Below are positions 25,265-34,019 of a stretch of DNA of 64,000 nt, one piece after another. The stretch's first letter is position 1. Every line of letters begins with the position of its first letter. Origin of the DNA: Streptomyces spinoverrucosus (GTDB taxonomy: Bacteria; Actinomycetota; Actinomycetes; Streptomycetales; Streptomycetaceae); contig NZ_JADPZX010000002.1 in assembly GCF_015712165.1 (NCBI RefSeq), positions 62,001 through 126,000 of the forward strand. Reading direction: 5' to 3'. Under the pieces are notes generated by a model that was not told where the DNA came from, searched no databases, and saw only the letters and a program-made list of their open reading frames with translations. The position numbers were made by a program, and so were the translations under genes.

Positions 25265-27895
25265 TCAGCTCAGCGTCGTCGCAGCGCCGTCGGCCGAGAA
25301 CCTTGGCGTTGCCGTTGTCGTTGCCCCGCCGATACCAAGAGGGTGACCGTGGGCATCCGGCATGTCGCCGGCGGGGTTTCCGCCCCACCGCGCGTTCGGG
25401 GGCACTTCCTCGCCTTTCATGAGAAAGGAATCGGGTGCCAGCACGGCGCCGTCACCCATCGTCACGCCGTAATGCACGTGGGCGGATATGCCGAGGGTGC
25501 AGCCGGCACCGAGCGTGCTGCGGTCGGACTTGAAGGTGCCGTCCTCCTGCGAGTGGCACTGGATCTTGCTTCCGACGTTGAGCGTGCATTCGTCCCCGAT
25601 GGTGGTGAGGGTCCGCTCCGTCAGGTAGCAGCCGTCGTCGAACACCCTGCTGCCGACGCGCGCGCCCAGCATCCGCCAGATCAGGCTCTTGAAGGGAGTC
25701 CCGTTGTAGATGGCGAGGTGCTCGTCCGGAACCTTCCACAGGCGTTCGTGCCACCAGAAGTACGGGTCGTAGATGGAGCACAACCGGGGTCGCAGGGCAC
25801 GGAATGACGTGATGCAGCGTTCCAGCAGGATGTAGTAAAGGGTGGAGAAGCCGAGCGCAACGGCCAGATACGTGGCGATCACCACCTGCCCCAGCACGCC
25901 GTACAGGGTGACGGCGGCGAGCGCCAGCATCGTGAGCGCAAAGGTGTGCAGCCACCGCACGAACAGCATGAGGGCCATCGAGCGAAGGTTGTAGCGGTTC
26001 TTCGCGGCGAGTCGGCGGCGCAGCACCTCCCCGGTCCTGAGGTCGTCGAAGCGCGCATCGCGCTCGACCGACCGCGGAATCTCGAAGGAGGGTGAGCCCA
26101 GGAGCCCCACGCCTTCGCGGACTTCACCGTCGAGGGGAACCATGACCTTCGTCGCCAGCAGGCAGTTGTCACCCGTTCTGGCGCCCGTGGGGTAGGCGAT
26201 GTTGTTGCCCAGGAAGTTGTGCGATCCGATCGACGCCCGGGACACCCGGAAGGACGTGCTGGAGTATTCCGCGTTCATGATGGACAGCCCGTCGGCCACC
26301 ATCGTTCCCCTGCCGACGGACACCAAATAGGGGCTTTCGTGCTGCAATTCGGTGCCGAAGTTCGACCCGGTCTGCTCGACCCGCGACAAATCGTAGCCGA
26401 GCCCCTTCAGGTAGTACACGATGTAGGAACTGTCGCCGAACAGCCAGGCGAAGAACCTGATGTTCGTCATGCGCGCCATGGCCCGGTGCACCGAGTAGTG
26501 GAATCCGTAGAGCGGATACGCCTTGTCGGGCTCGATGACGAGGTTCAGCAGACGTGGAACGGTGTAGAGCGCGACAAGGCCCGCGACGACGAATCCGAAG
26601 AACAGCACGAGTGACAACACCAGCGCGTCACCGATCAGTTGCCCCGACGCGAGTCCGGCCGCGTCCGGCCCGAGTTGCCTGCCGATGGCCGGGACTTCCG
26701 CCAACAGCATGTAGGTTCCGCCGAGGCCCAGCGGTATGTACAGCAAGCTCAGCTGAATCAGGGTGATCAGGCCGAAGGAGGCCCGGCGGAGCGTGCCGCA
26801 CGGCGTCGGCGGCACCCTCACGTAGTCGATCTCCGCGGGCTGTGCCGGGGAGCCGTGCCAGTGCTCGCCGTCCGGGACCTCCTGGCCGCGGTACAGGGCG
26901 GAGGAGTGGCCGAGTTGTGTTCCGTCGCCCATCCGCGTGTCGATGTCCAGGACGGTCTTCTCGCCGATGAACACGTCCCGACCGAGTGTGACCGGGCCGG
27001 TCTGGATGCGCCCGGCGTGTGCCCGGTAGCAGAGGAGGAACGAGTCCTTGCGGATCACCGTGCCGGCGCCGATGGTGAGCAGGTCGGTGCAGACCGGGAT
27101 GGAGTGGGAGAGGATCGTGACTCCCTTGCCGATGCGCGCGCCGAGTGCCCGGAGATACAGCGGGTACAGGGGATTACCCACGAACAGGAGCATCGGATTG
27201 GCGTGGAGCAGTACCTTGACGAGCCAGAAGCGCAGGTAGGTCAGACTCCAGACCGGGAACTCGCACGGTTTCCAGCGGCCGACGAGAATCCATTTGGCGG
27301 CGACCGGGAACCCGCACAGCGCCACGAAGCCGACGCCCCCGAAGAGCAGCGACCGCAGATAGATGTCAACTGCGTCCGCTCCCGCGGCGATCCATTCGTA
27401 ACCCCGAGCGGCCACCATGCCCGCGACAAGGGAGTACCCCAGGAACATCAGCAGCTGGAAGATTCCGCAGAGAACGTATGTGAGCCGGCTCGTCGACGTC
27501 ACCGGCGAGGGCGAGGGTGACATCACTTGCGCGGGCGACTTCGGGAGGGAGCAGTCGGCGGAGGCGGGAGTCGTTGTCGCGAGAGCTGCCGCCAGGCTTC
27601 GGATCGTGGAGTGCCGGTAGATGTCCTTCATGGACGCGGACGGCAGATCCGGTCTCTTTCTGAGTCTTGCGCAGAATTGGGCCATGATCAAAGAGTTGGC
27701 ACCCAAGTCTTCGAAGAAGTGCCTGTCGACGGGAACATGGTCGACGCATGTGACGGCGGCCAGGACTTGAGCGAGTTCTCTCTCGGTGTCCGTACTCGTC
27801 TGGGTTTCCGTGTTCACCGGGCCGGAGCCGTCGCCACGCCCGTCGACGACGACTTCGTCCGGCCCGGATATATCGACCTCGGAAGACTGCTCCAC
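25265..27895 (-). CDS. PCP-membrane-triple LbH protein (Pls/PosA terminal-domain type)
   Basis: Membrane protein of 876 aa like the C-terminal half of epsilon-poly-lysine synthetase-type NRPSs. Residues about 36-105 are a carrier domain with S68 in FFEDLGANSL. Then come paired membrane segments (about 138-200), a left-handed beta-helix domain (about 250-350), two helices (373-450), a second beta-helix (about 530-605), two helices (640-695) and a third beta-helix (about 740-842, ending in WGGNPAGD). In Pls enzymes the corresponding soluble domains join monomers. Here the adenylation domain is on a separate protein encoded 13 bp downstream. Start GTG at 27895 follows AAGGAGG. First gene of the operon. 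Confidence 0.82.
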   Translation of the reverse strand: MEQSSEVDISGPDEVVVDGRGDGSGPVNTETQTSTDTERELAQVLAAVTCVDHVPVDRHFFEDLGANSLIMAQFCARLRKRPDLPSASMKDIYRHSTIRSLAAALATTTPASADCSLPKSPAQVMSPSPSPVTSTSRLTYVLCGIFQLLMFLGYSLVAGMVAARGYEWIAAGADAVDIYLRSLLFGGVGFVALCGFPVAAKWILVGRWKPCEFPVWSLTYLRFWLVKVLLHANPMLLFVGNPLYPLYLRALGARIGKGVTILSHSIPVCTDLLTIGAGTVIRKDSFLLCYRAHAGRIQTGPVTLGRDVFIGEKTVLDIDTRMGDGTQLGHSSALYRGQEVPDGEHWHGSPAQPAEIDYVRVPPTPCGTLRRASFGLITLIQLSLLYIPLGLGGTYMLLAEVPAIGRQLGPDAAGLASGQLIGDALVLSLVLFFGFVVAGLVALYTVPRLLNLVIEPDKAYPLYGFHYSVHRAMARMTNIRFFAWLFGDSSYIVYYLKGLGYDLSRVEQTGSNFGTELQHESPYLVSVGRGTMVADGLSIMNAEYSSTSFRVSRASIGSHNFLGNNIAYPTGARTGDNCLLATKVMVPLDGEVREGVGLLGSPSFEIPRSVERDARFDDLRTGEVLRRRLAAKNRYNLRSMALMLFVRWLHTFALTMLALAAVTLYGVLGQVVIATYLAVALGFSTLYYILLERCITSFRALRPRLCSIYDPYFWWHERLWKVPDEHLAIYNGTPFKSLIWRMLGARVGSRVFDDGCYLTERTLTTIGDECTLNVGSKIQCHSQEDGTFKSDRSTLGAGCTLGISAHVHYGVTMGDGAVLAPDSFLMKGEEVPPNARWGGNPAGDMPDAHGHPLGIGGATTTATPRFSADGAATTLS

Positions 27896-28165
27896 CGTGC
27901 GACCTCCTTGAAGACGCATCGACACCCTGCGGCCACGAATGGCCGCCCGGTGTCCTCGCGCTCCGGAGAAAGCTCGACCGAGCGATCGGAAGCCACGAGT
28001 GCGTTCTTTCTGATCACGAACCGCGGGTTTCAGTTTCGATCGGCCACCGACAGGTTGCCACTCCGAACGGAACGCAACGGAGGACGGCAACGCTCGATGG
28101 GCCCTGTCTCCCTTGGTTTCTCCACACGGCCGGGGTGAGCGACGGTTCACCCATACGGCCGCCCC
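27896..28165. promoter_or_regulatory. Upstream region of the Dap/NRPS operon
   Basis: 270 bp without a gene, between the glxA-type stop and the first NRPS-operon gene. It must hold the operon promoter unless transcription enters from the regulator. It contains an inverted repeat GCTCG-AC-CGAGC (27972-27983) and two CGATCGG copies (27983-27989 and near 28037). No convincing -35/-10 pair is seen. Confidence 0.35.
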
Positions 28166-29128
28166 TCAGCCACGCCAGGGGCGTGTGGTGGTGAAGCGTC
28201 TGCGGTACTCGGTCGGGGTGGTGCCCAGGTGGCGGGCGAAGGCGCGGCGGAGGGTTTCGTCGCTGCCGAGCCCGCTGTGGTGCGCTGCCGAGGTCACGCT
28301 GTGCCCGTCGAGGAGGAGTTGCTGCGCGCGGTCGAGGCGGACGCGCTCGACCCAGCGTGCGGGTGTGGTGTTCAGTTCGGTCTGGAACAGCCGGGTCAGG
28401 TGCCGGGTGCTGACGGCGGCGGCTGCGGCCATGGCGGGCAGGCTGTGGTCGGCGGCCGGGTCGGCGAGCACGGACGCGGTCAGCGAGCCCAGCAGATCGC
28501 TGCGGGCCGGTGGCGTCGCCAGTGCCGTGGAGAACTGCGACTGCCCGCCCGGGCGCTGCATGAAGACGACCAGTTCGCGGGCGGCCTCCCGGGCCGTATC
28601 CGCTCCGTGGTCGTCCTCGACCAGCGCGAGGGCCAGATCGATGCCCGCGCTGATGCCTGCGGAGGTGACGTACCGGCCGTCCCGGATGTGCAGGGCGTCC
28701 GGCTCGACCTGCACCGAGGGATGGCGGCGGGCCAGTGTCTTGGCGTGCCGCCAGTGTGTGGTCGCCCTGCGCCCGTCGAGCAGGCCCAGCTCGGCGAGGA
28801 CGAAGGCGCCACTGCACACCGAAGCGACCCGTGACGCCCGCTCGGCGAGGACGGCGGCCGCTGCCAGCAGTTCCTCCTCCGGGGACTGCTCGGCGAGCCG
28901 GTCGGCTCCCGCGACGACGAGCGTGTCGACCGACCCGACGTCGGCCGCCGCCATGGTCCGGGCCACCGCCACGCCCGAGGAGGTCGTCACGTCACCGCCC
29001 CGTGGGGAGGCGAGCACCGGTGCGTACGGGTGACCCAGCCGTCCCGCCTGGTGCAGCACCTCCAGGGGGCCGCTGACGTCGAGCAGCGTCACCCCCTCGA
29101 ACACCAGGAAGGCGACCCGATGGGTCAT
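28166..29128 (-). CDS. GlxA/FtrA-type AraC-family regulator (DJ-1 domain)
   Basis: Regulator of 320 aa with an N-terminal DJ-1/PfpI amidotransferase-like domain (about 1-175; FEGVTLLDVSGPLEVL, a nucleophile-elbow-like VCSGAFVLAE, AGISAGIDLAL) and a C-terminal AraC HTH pair (about 215-315; VSTRHLTRLFQTELNTTPARW, then DETLRRAFARHLGTTPTEYRRRF). It is divergent from the HD-domain gene and lies upstream of the NRPS operon in the same orientation, so it may control either. No ligand is evident. Confidence 0.88.
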   Translation of the reverse strand: MTHRVAFLVFEGVTLLDVSGPLEVLHQAGRLGHPYAPVLASPRGGDVTTSSGVAVARTMAAADVGSVDTLVVAGADRLAEQSPEEELLAAAAVLAERASRVASVCSGAFVLAELGLLDGRRATTHWRHAKTLARRHPSVQVEPDALHIRDGRYVTSAGISAGIDLALALVEDDHGADTAREAARELVVFMQRPGGQSQFSTALATPPARSDLLGSLTASVLADPAADHSLPAMAAAAAVSTRHLTRLFQTELNTTPARWVERVRLDRAQQLLLDGHSVTSAAHHSGLGSDETLRRAFARHLGTTPTEYRRRFTTTRPWRG

Positions 29129-29234
29129 GTCTGAATCTGTGGGTTGGATGGCAGCAAGGACATGGCGCCAGGATAGGGCACTGGACGACGCTGAAGGAGA
29201 TCACCTACTGATCAAATAGAAGAAGGCAGACATC

Positions 29235-29873
29235 ATGGATGAATCGATCGCGGGCGTGCGGATCCCCGACAGCGCACTGACGCGGGAGGCGACCGAGCTG
29301 GTACGGGAGGTCGCCTCGCCGCTGCTGTTCGACCACTCCCGGCGGGTGTTCCTGTTCGGGGCGCTGCGCGGCCGAGAGCAGGGGCTGCACTTCGAAGCCG
29401 AGCTGCTGTACGTGGGGGCGATGTTCCACGACCTGGGACTGACCGATCGCTTCCGCCGCACCGACCAGCGTTTCGAGATCGACGGCGCCGACGAGGCCCG
29501 TCGCTTCCTGCACGCGCACGGCATCACCGGCGAGCCGGCCGACCGGGTCTGGACGGCCATCGCCCTGCACACCACCCCGGAGATCCCCCTGCACATGGCG
29601 CCCGAGGTGGCCCTGGTCACGCGCGGCGTGGAACTGGACGTCCTGGGCATCGGCTACCACGCCGTCTCCGACGACCAGCGCGCGGCCGTCGTCGCGGCCC
29701 ACCCTCGCCCGGACTTCAAGAACCGGATCCTCGCCGCCTTCACCGAGGGCATCGAGGACCGCCCGGAGACGACCTTCGGCAACGTGAAGGCGGACGTGCT
29801 GGCCCACTTCTCCCCCGGCTTCGTGCGCGGCGACTTCGTGGAGGTCATCAAGAACTCCGACTGGCCCGAGTAG
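29235..29873 (+). CDS. HD-domain phosphohydrolase/hydratase-like protein
   Basis: Protein of 212 aa with an HD metal-binding domain: FDHSRRVFLFG supplies the first His, MFHDLGLTDRF the HD pair, and later HTTPEIP and YHAVSD more ligands. The layout resembles cyanamide hydratase-like HD proteins rather than nucleotide phosphodiesterases with long partners. AGAAGG lies upstream of the ATG. Reaction and substrate unknown. Divergent from the GlxA-type regulator, which may regulate it. Confidence 0.8.
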   Translation: MDESIAGVRIPDSALTREATELVREVASPLLFDHSRRVFLFGALRGREQGLHFEAELLYVGAMFHDLGLTDRFRRTDQRFEIDGADEARRFLHAHGITGEPADRVWTAIALHTTPEIPLHMAPEVALVTRGVELDVLGIGYHAVSDDQRAAVVAAHPRPDFKNRILAAFTEGIEDRPETTFGNVKADVLAHFSPGFVRGDFVEVIKNSDWPE

Positions 29874-29894
29874 CCGCCTGCGCATACGGAAACC

Positions 29895-29928
29895 GCATGC
29901 CGGAAACCCGGCCGGGCTTCCGGCATGC
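29895..29928. terminator. Bidirectional hairpin terminator
   Basis: An 11-bp perfect stem, GCATGCCGGAA at 29895-29905 and TTCCGGCATGC at 29918-29928, encloses the palindrome CCCGGCCGGG. It sits between the convergent HD-domain and phoD genes and can end transcription from both sides. Confidence 0.75.
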
Positions 29929-29936
29929 GCCTGTGC

Positions 29937-32462
29937 CTACAGACGGCCGAGTACCTGGAACGGGTCCGCATCGCCACCGTTGTCGACGGCGGCGATGCGC
30001 CGGCGGAGGGTGTGGGTCTCCCCCGGTCGCAAGGTCACCTGACGCTGGCTCATGATCCAGATGCCGCACGCGTACGCGGTGAACGCCGCGTCGTCGTACA
30101 GCAGGCCGTAGGTCTGCCGGTCGGCGCCGGTCATGCCGATCCACGGTGCCGTGGGCGTGAAGTCCGCGGGCTCGCCGTTGGTGAGGGTGCCGGCGCCGGG
30201 GACGCCGCTGCGCTGGCCCACGCCGTCGTGGTCGAGCACGTCGCCCGTCCAGAAGGTCTGGACCGTGGTCCCGCGATGGGTGAAGGCGGTCTCCGCCGTG
30301 ACCCACGGCTCGCCCGTGCGCACCGTGTACGTCGTGACGACCTCCAGGTCGGGCACGCTCGAACCGGCGCCGACGGCGCGCACGGACGCCGTGTCACCAC
30401 CGGTGTCCAGGACCTCGACCGATGTCGAGCGGACCGTCAGTTGCTGCCAGGCGTTGCCTCCTCGGGGCTGTGTCGGGGAGGCGTAGGGCAGGTTCAGCCA
30501 GTCGAGTTGGTCGAGGTGGCCCACCGCGGCCAGGTCGAGCGGCTTGCCGGCCGTGGCTCCCGGCAGCTGCGGATCGTTGGAACCGGCCGAGATCGCGAGG
30601 GCGACCAGGTCGTTGCCGAGCACGATGTCGGAGGTCGTGGCCTGCGACTGCGGGCCTGGGACGGTACGGCCCTTGGCGGCGTACGCGGTGGCGCGGCGCA
30701 GGCGCACGTCGGCCCGTGCCCCCTGGCTCTCCCCCACGGTGACCGTCACGTCTGCCGGGTCGTAGCCGACGCCGTTCGCGGTGACCGTGTACGTGCCGGG
30801 CGGTGCGAAGGCGATGTACTCGCCGTAGGGGTCGGTCGTCGTCGCCGCGACCCGGGTGCCGTCGGCCGCCGTGACCGTCACCGCGACGTTGACCAGCGGC
30901 GCGCCGGTGGCGGCGTCGACGACCTTCCCGACGAGGCCGTCGCCGTCATCGATCCGCCGCGCGCCCGGGACGCCGTCCCGCACCTCGAAGGCGGCGATCG
31001 TGTAGGCCGGGGAGGCCGCGTCACGGGAGTTGAGCACGATCCGCAGGTCGCTGCGCCACCGCTTCTCGGTGACATCGCAGAGCACATAGCCCCGGTAGGT
31101 GCCGTTGTAGAACTTGACGTGCGGATTGGCCGCCAGACCCTGCCGTACGTCGTTGTCCCAGCCGGCGCCGGAGGAGATCGACGTACCCACGAACTCGGTG
31201 GCGATCGTCTTGGACTTGGGGTCGGTGAAGTCGGTCTTGAGGTCGTTGACCCAGTGGGTGTGCCAGTCGCCGCTGAGCACGACGGGGTTGGAGGGCCGGT
31301 GCTCGGCGATGAAGTCGAGGATGCGGGACCTGGCGGCGGGATAGCCGTCCCACTGGTCGAGGTTGACGATCTGGCCCGGGCCGAGGTCGTAGTCGAACGC
31401 CGCCATGATCGTCTGCTGGGCGATCACGTTCCAGCGGGCCTTGGACCGGTCGAGCTGGTCGAGCAGCCAGCGCTCCTGCTCGGGGCCGGTCATGGTGCGG
31501 GACGGGTCGTAGACCTCGTCGTTCGGTGCCTTGCGGCCGTCGCCGTTGGCCTGGTCGCTGCGGTACTGCCGGGTGTCCAGCACGTTGAACTGGGCGAGTC
31601 TGCCCACCCTCAACTGCCGGTACATGAGCGCGTCGGGCCCCTCGGGGCGTTGTTCGGGGCGCATCGGCAGATGCTCGTAGAAGGCCTGGTATCCGTTGGC
31701 CCGCCGGTCAAGGAACGGGCGTCCGTCCCCGGCGCCGCCCGGGACGTCCGCCGCGTAGTTGTTCTGCACCTCGTGGTCGTCCCAGGTGTGGACGAACGGG
31801 AAGCGTGCGTGGGCGGCGCGCAGGTCCGGGGAGGTCTTGTACAGCGCGTACAGGCGTCGGAACTCCTTCAAACTCCCGTTGGCCGTCTCGTAGATGTAGT
31901 CCCCGAGGTGCAGCACGAAGTCGACGTCCTGCTCCGCCAGGTCCCGGTAGGCGGGATAGGGGCCGCCCACCCAGGCCTGGCAGGAGACCATGGCGAACCG
32001 CAGCCGGTCGGCCTTGGCGCCCGGAGCGGGCATGGTGCGGGTACGTCCGGTGCGGCTGTGCACTCCGTCCGCCTGGAAGCGGTACCAGTACCAACGGTCC
32101 GGCGCGAGGTCCCGTACGGCGACATGCACGGTGTGCGCCGACTCGGCCCGGGCCGTGACCTCACCGGACTGCAGTACGTGCCGGAAGCTCGCGTCGCGCG
32201 CCACCTCCCAGCGCACGGGCACGTCCTGGTCGGGCATGCCGCCGGTGTCGGCGTCGAGCGGATCGGGCGCGAGGCGGGTCCACAGGACGACGCTCCTGTG
32301 GTCCGGGTCACCGGAGGCGACACCGAGGCTGAAGGGTGCCGGGTCCAGTTCCGCGGCCTGTGCGTCGGGCAGCGTGTCGATCAACTGGCCCGCCGCTACG
32401 GCACCGAGCGTGCCGCCGGCCAGGGTCAGGAATCTGCGTCGGGCGATGGGTCTCACCATCAT
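29937..32462 (-). CDS. phoD: Secreted PhoD-family alkaline phosphatase with extra C-terminal domains
   Basis: Tat-exported phosphodiesterase/phosphatase of 841 aa, longer than simple PhoD (about 530-550). The signal is ARRRFLTLAGGTLGAVAAG. A PhoD N-terminal beta domain precedes the metallophosphatase core (VSCQAW, HLGDYIYE, WDDHEVQNNY, VVLSGDWHTHWVNDL), whose Asp, His and Cys residues are those that bind iron and calcium in PhoD. From about residue 530 a carboxypeptidase-regulatory-like beta domain follows (GLVGKVVDAATGAPLVNVAV), then a beta-rich region of unknown role. The ATG at 32462 has GAAGGA 9 nt upstream. No clear PHO box was found in front. Confidence 0.87.
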   Translation of the reverse strand: MMVRPIARRRFLTLAGGTLGAVAAGQLIDTLPDAQAAELDPAPFSLGVASGDPDHRSVVLWTRLAPDPLDADTGGMPDQDVPVRWEVARDASFRHVLQSGEVTARAESAHTVHVAVRDLAPDRWYWYRFQADGVHSRTGRTRTMPAPGAKADRLRFAMVSCQAWVGGPYPAYRDLAEQDVDFVLHLGDYIYETANGSLKEFRRLYALYKTSPDLRAAHARFPFVHTWDDHEVQNNYAADVPGGAGDGRPFLDRRANGYQAFYEHLPMRPEQRPEGPDALMYRQLRVGRLAQFNVLDTRQYRSDQANGDGRKAPNDEVYDPSRTMTGPEQERWLLDQLDRSKARWNVIAQQTIMAAFDYDLGPGQIVNLDQWDGYPAARSRILDFIAEHRPSNPVVLSGDWHTHWVNDLKTDFTDPKSKTIATEFVGTSISSGAGWDNDVRQGLAANPHVKFYNGTYRGYVLCDVTEKRWRSDLRIVLNSRDAASPAYTIAAFEVRDGVPGARRIDDGDGLVGKVVDAATGAPLVNVAVTVTAADGTRVAATTTDPYGEYIAFAPPGTYTVTANGVGYDPADVTVTVGESQGARADVRLRRATAYAAKGRTVPGPQSQATTSDIVLGNDLVALAISAGSNDPQLPGATAGKPLDLAAVGHLDQLDWLNLPYASPTQPRGGNAWQQLTVRSTSVEVLDTGGDTASVRAVGAGSSVPDLEVVTTYTVRTGEPWVTAETAFTHRGTTVQTFWTGDVLDHDGVGQRSGVPGAGTLTNGEPADFTPTAPWIGMTGADRQTYGLLYDDAAFTAYACGIWIMSQRQVTLRPGETHTLRRRIAAVDNGGDADPFQVLGRL

Positions 32463-32906
32463 GGTGCGGTGTCCTTCTTGGGCTGGGTGAGTACGGGTGG
32501 GTGCGGAGGGCGTGCTGAATTCCGGCCCGCACACTCATGAGGCCGGATGTCGAGAGGGTCGAGTCCGGGCGAACGGACCGGCACGGCGGGTTGAAGAAGG
32601 CGGCGCCGCGTTTGACGAAGCCAGCCGTGATCCGGTCGCCGACGGGAAAAGGAGAGAGCCGGGCCGGGTGCCTTCGCGGGCGTTCCGGTGCGGCGCGGTG
32701 CCGCCGACATCGGCGGGCGACGCGTGGTCGGGTGCGAGCCGATGGGAGATGACAACCGGTCAGGGACGGGACGTGTTTCGCGTACGAGGCCAGGGCGTCC
32801 CCTGGGCACTCGACGTCCGTCCGCGGTGTTTCGCCGTCGCACGGCGGTGACCGCGACCGATGCGGGCGGCAGTGGCCTTCCAGGCGGCCAGTCCCGGCGG
32901 AAGCAG
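32463..32906. other. Intergenic region before phoD, nothing recognised
   Basis: 444 bp between the phoD start and the end of the broken aldo/keto reductase gene. It should contain the phoD promoter. Open frames here lack coding character, and no convincing operator, hairpin or RNA gene was seen. Confidence 0.5.
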
Positions 32907-33765
32907 TCAGATGGCGTCGAGTCGCGCGTACTCCTCGGGGGTCAGGATCAGGCCGGCGGCTGCCGCGGAATCGGTGATCGTCTCCGGGCGACTGGCGCCG
33001 GGGATCGGGATCACCACGGGCGAGGTGGCCAGCATCCAGGCCAGACAGACCCGTTGAGGGCTGACCCGGTGGTTCTGTGCCACGGTCGTGAAGGGCAGGT
33101 GCCGGATTCCCAGACGCCCGGCACCGCCGATTCCGCCCAGCGGGCTCCAGGGGAGGAAGGCGATGCCCAGTTCGGTGCAGAGGTCCAGCTCCGCCCTGCT
33201 GGAGAGGAAGTCGGGAGAGTACTGGTTCTGCACACTGGCCAGTCGGCCGCCGAGGACCTCGTGGGCGAGCCGGATCTGTGCGGTGTCGGCGTTGGAGATC
33301 CCCGCCATCCGGATCTTGCCTGCGTCGAGCAGGTCGGCCAGGGCACCGATGGAATCGGCGTACGGCACCCGCGGGTCGGGGCGGTGAAACTGGTACAGCC
33401 CGATCGCCTCCACACCCAGCCGGGTCAGCGACGCCTCGCAGGCACGCTTGATGTGCTCGGGCGAACCCGTCGAGCGTCCACGACCCGTCACCGGGCCGCA
33501 GGTGACCGCCCTTGGTCGCCACCAGTACCTCGGAGCCCGCGCTGTGCGAGGAGAGGGCCTTGGCGATCAGGGTTTCGTTGTGCCCCACCTCGTCGGGGCC
33601 GATGTGATAGGCGTCCGCGGTGTCGATGAGCGTCACGCCGGCGTCCAGTGCGGCGTGGATGGTGTCGATGGAGCGAGCGTTGTCGGGTCTGCCCTCGATC
33701 GACATCGGCATGGCCCCGAGGCCGATGGCACTGATGTGGACAGAGCCGATACGGCGGGTCTGCAT
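32907..33765 (-). pseudogene. Aldo/keto reductase, frameshifted
   Basis: NADPH-dependent oxidoreductase of the aldo/keto reductase family, about 286 codons. The first frame gives the barrel start (IGLGAMPMSIEGRPDN), catalytic Asp and Tyr (LIDTADAYHIGPDEVGHNE) and Lys (LVATKGGHLRPG). After one extra base near 33462-33472 the other frame continues with GSPEHIKRACEASLTRLGVE, catalytic His in YQFHRPDP and the cofactor end PGASRPETI. All catalytic residues are present once the frame is restored, so the lesion is recent or a sequencing error. The total span, 859 nt, fits a single insertion. Confidence 0.82.
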
Positions 33766-34019
33766 GGCGATGTGAGCCTTTCTTGGAACGGGTGCACGTG
33801 CGCACGGTGCCGCAGCTCGTGGTGCGGCGCGCCGTCACACCCTGCCTGCGGCTCACGACCGCGGTCCAACAGAAGAAATCGAAGCGATTCAGCGTCTGGG
33901 CTTCTCAATGGCGGGGCTGAAACATCCAGGGCAATGGAGCTGAGCCGGCTGTTGAACCGAGGTGTCCGGGAGTACATGCTCAGCTGATCGTCGCGCTCGA
34001 ATGAACATAGGATGGGTCC

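Noticed and set aside
28143..28150. GTTCACCC, resembling half a PHO box
   Set aside because: A single copy without the required direct repeat, and it sits at the end of the GlxA-type gene rather than before a phosphate gene.
32308..32906. Frame continuing past the aldo/keto reductase into the phoD leader
   Set aside because: It results from the frameshift; residues after the lesion have no homology-like character, while the other frame restores the enzyme.
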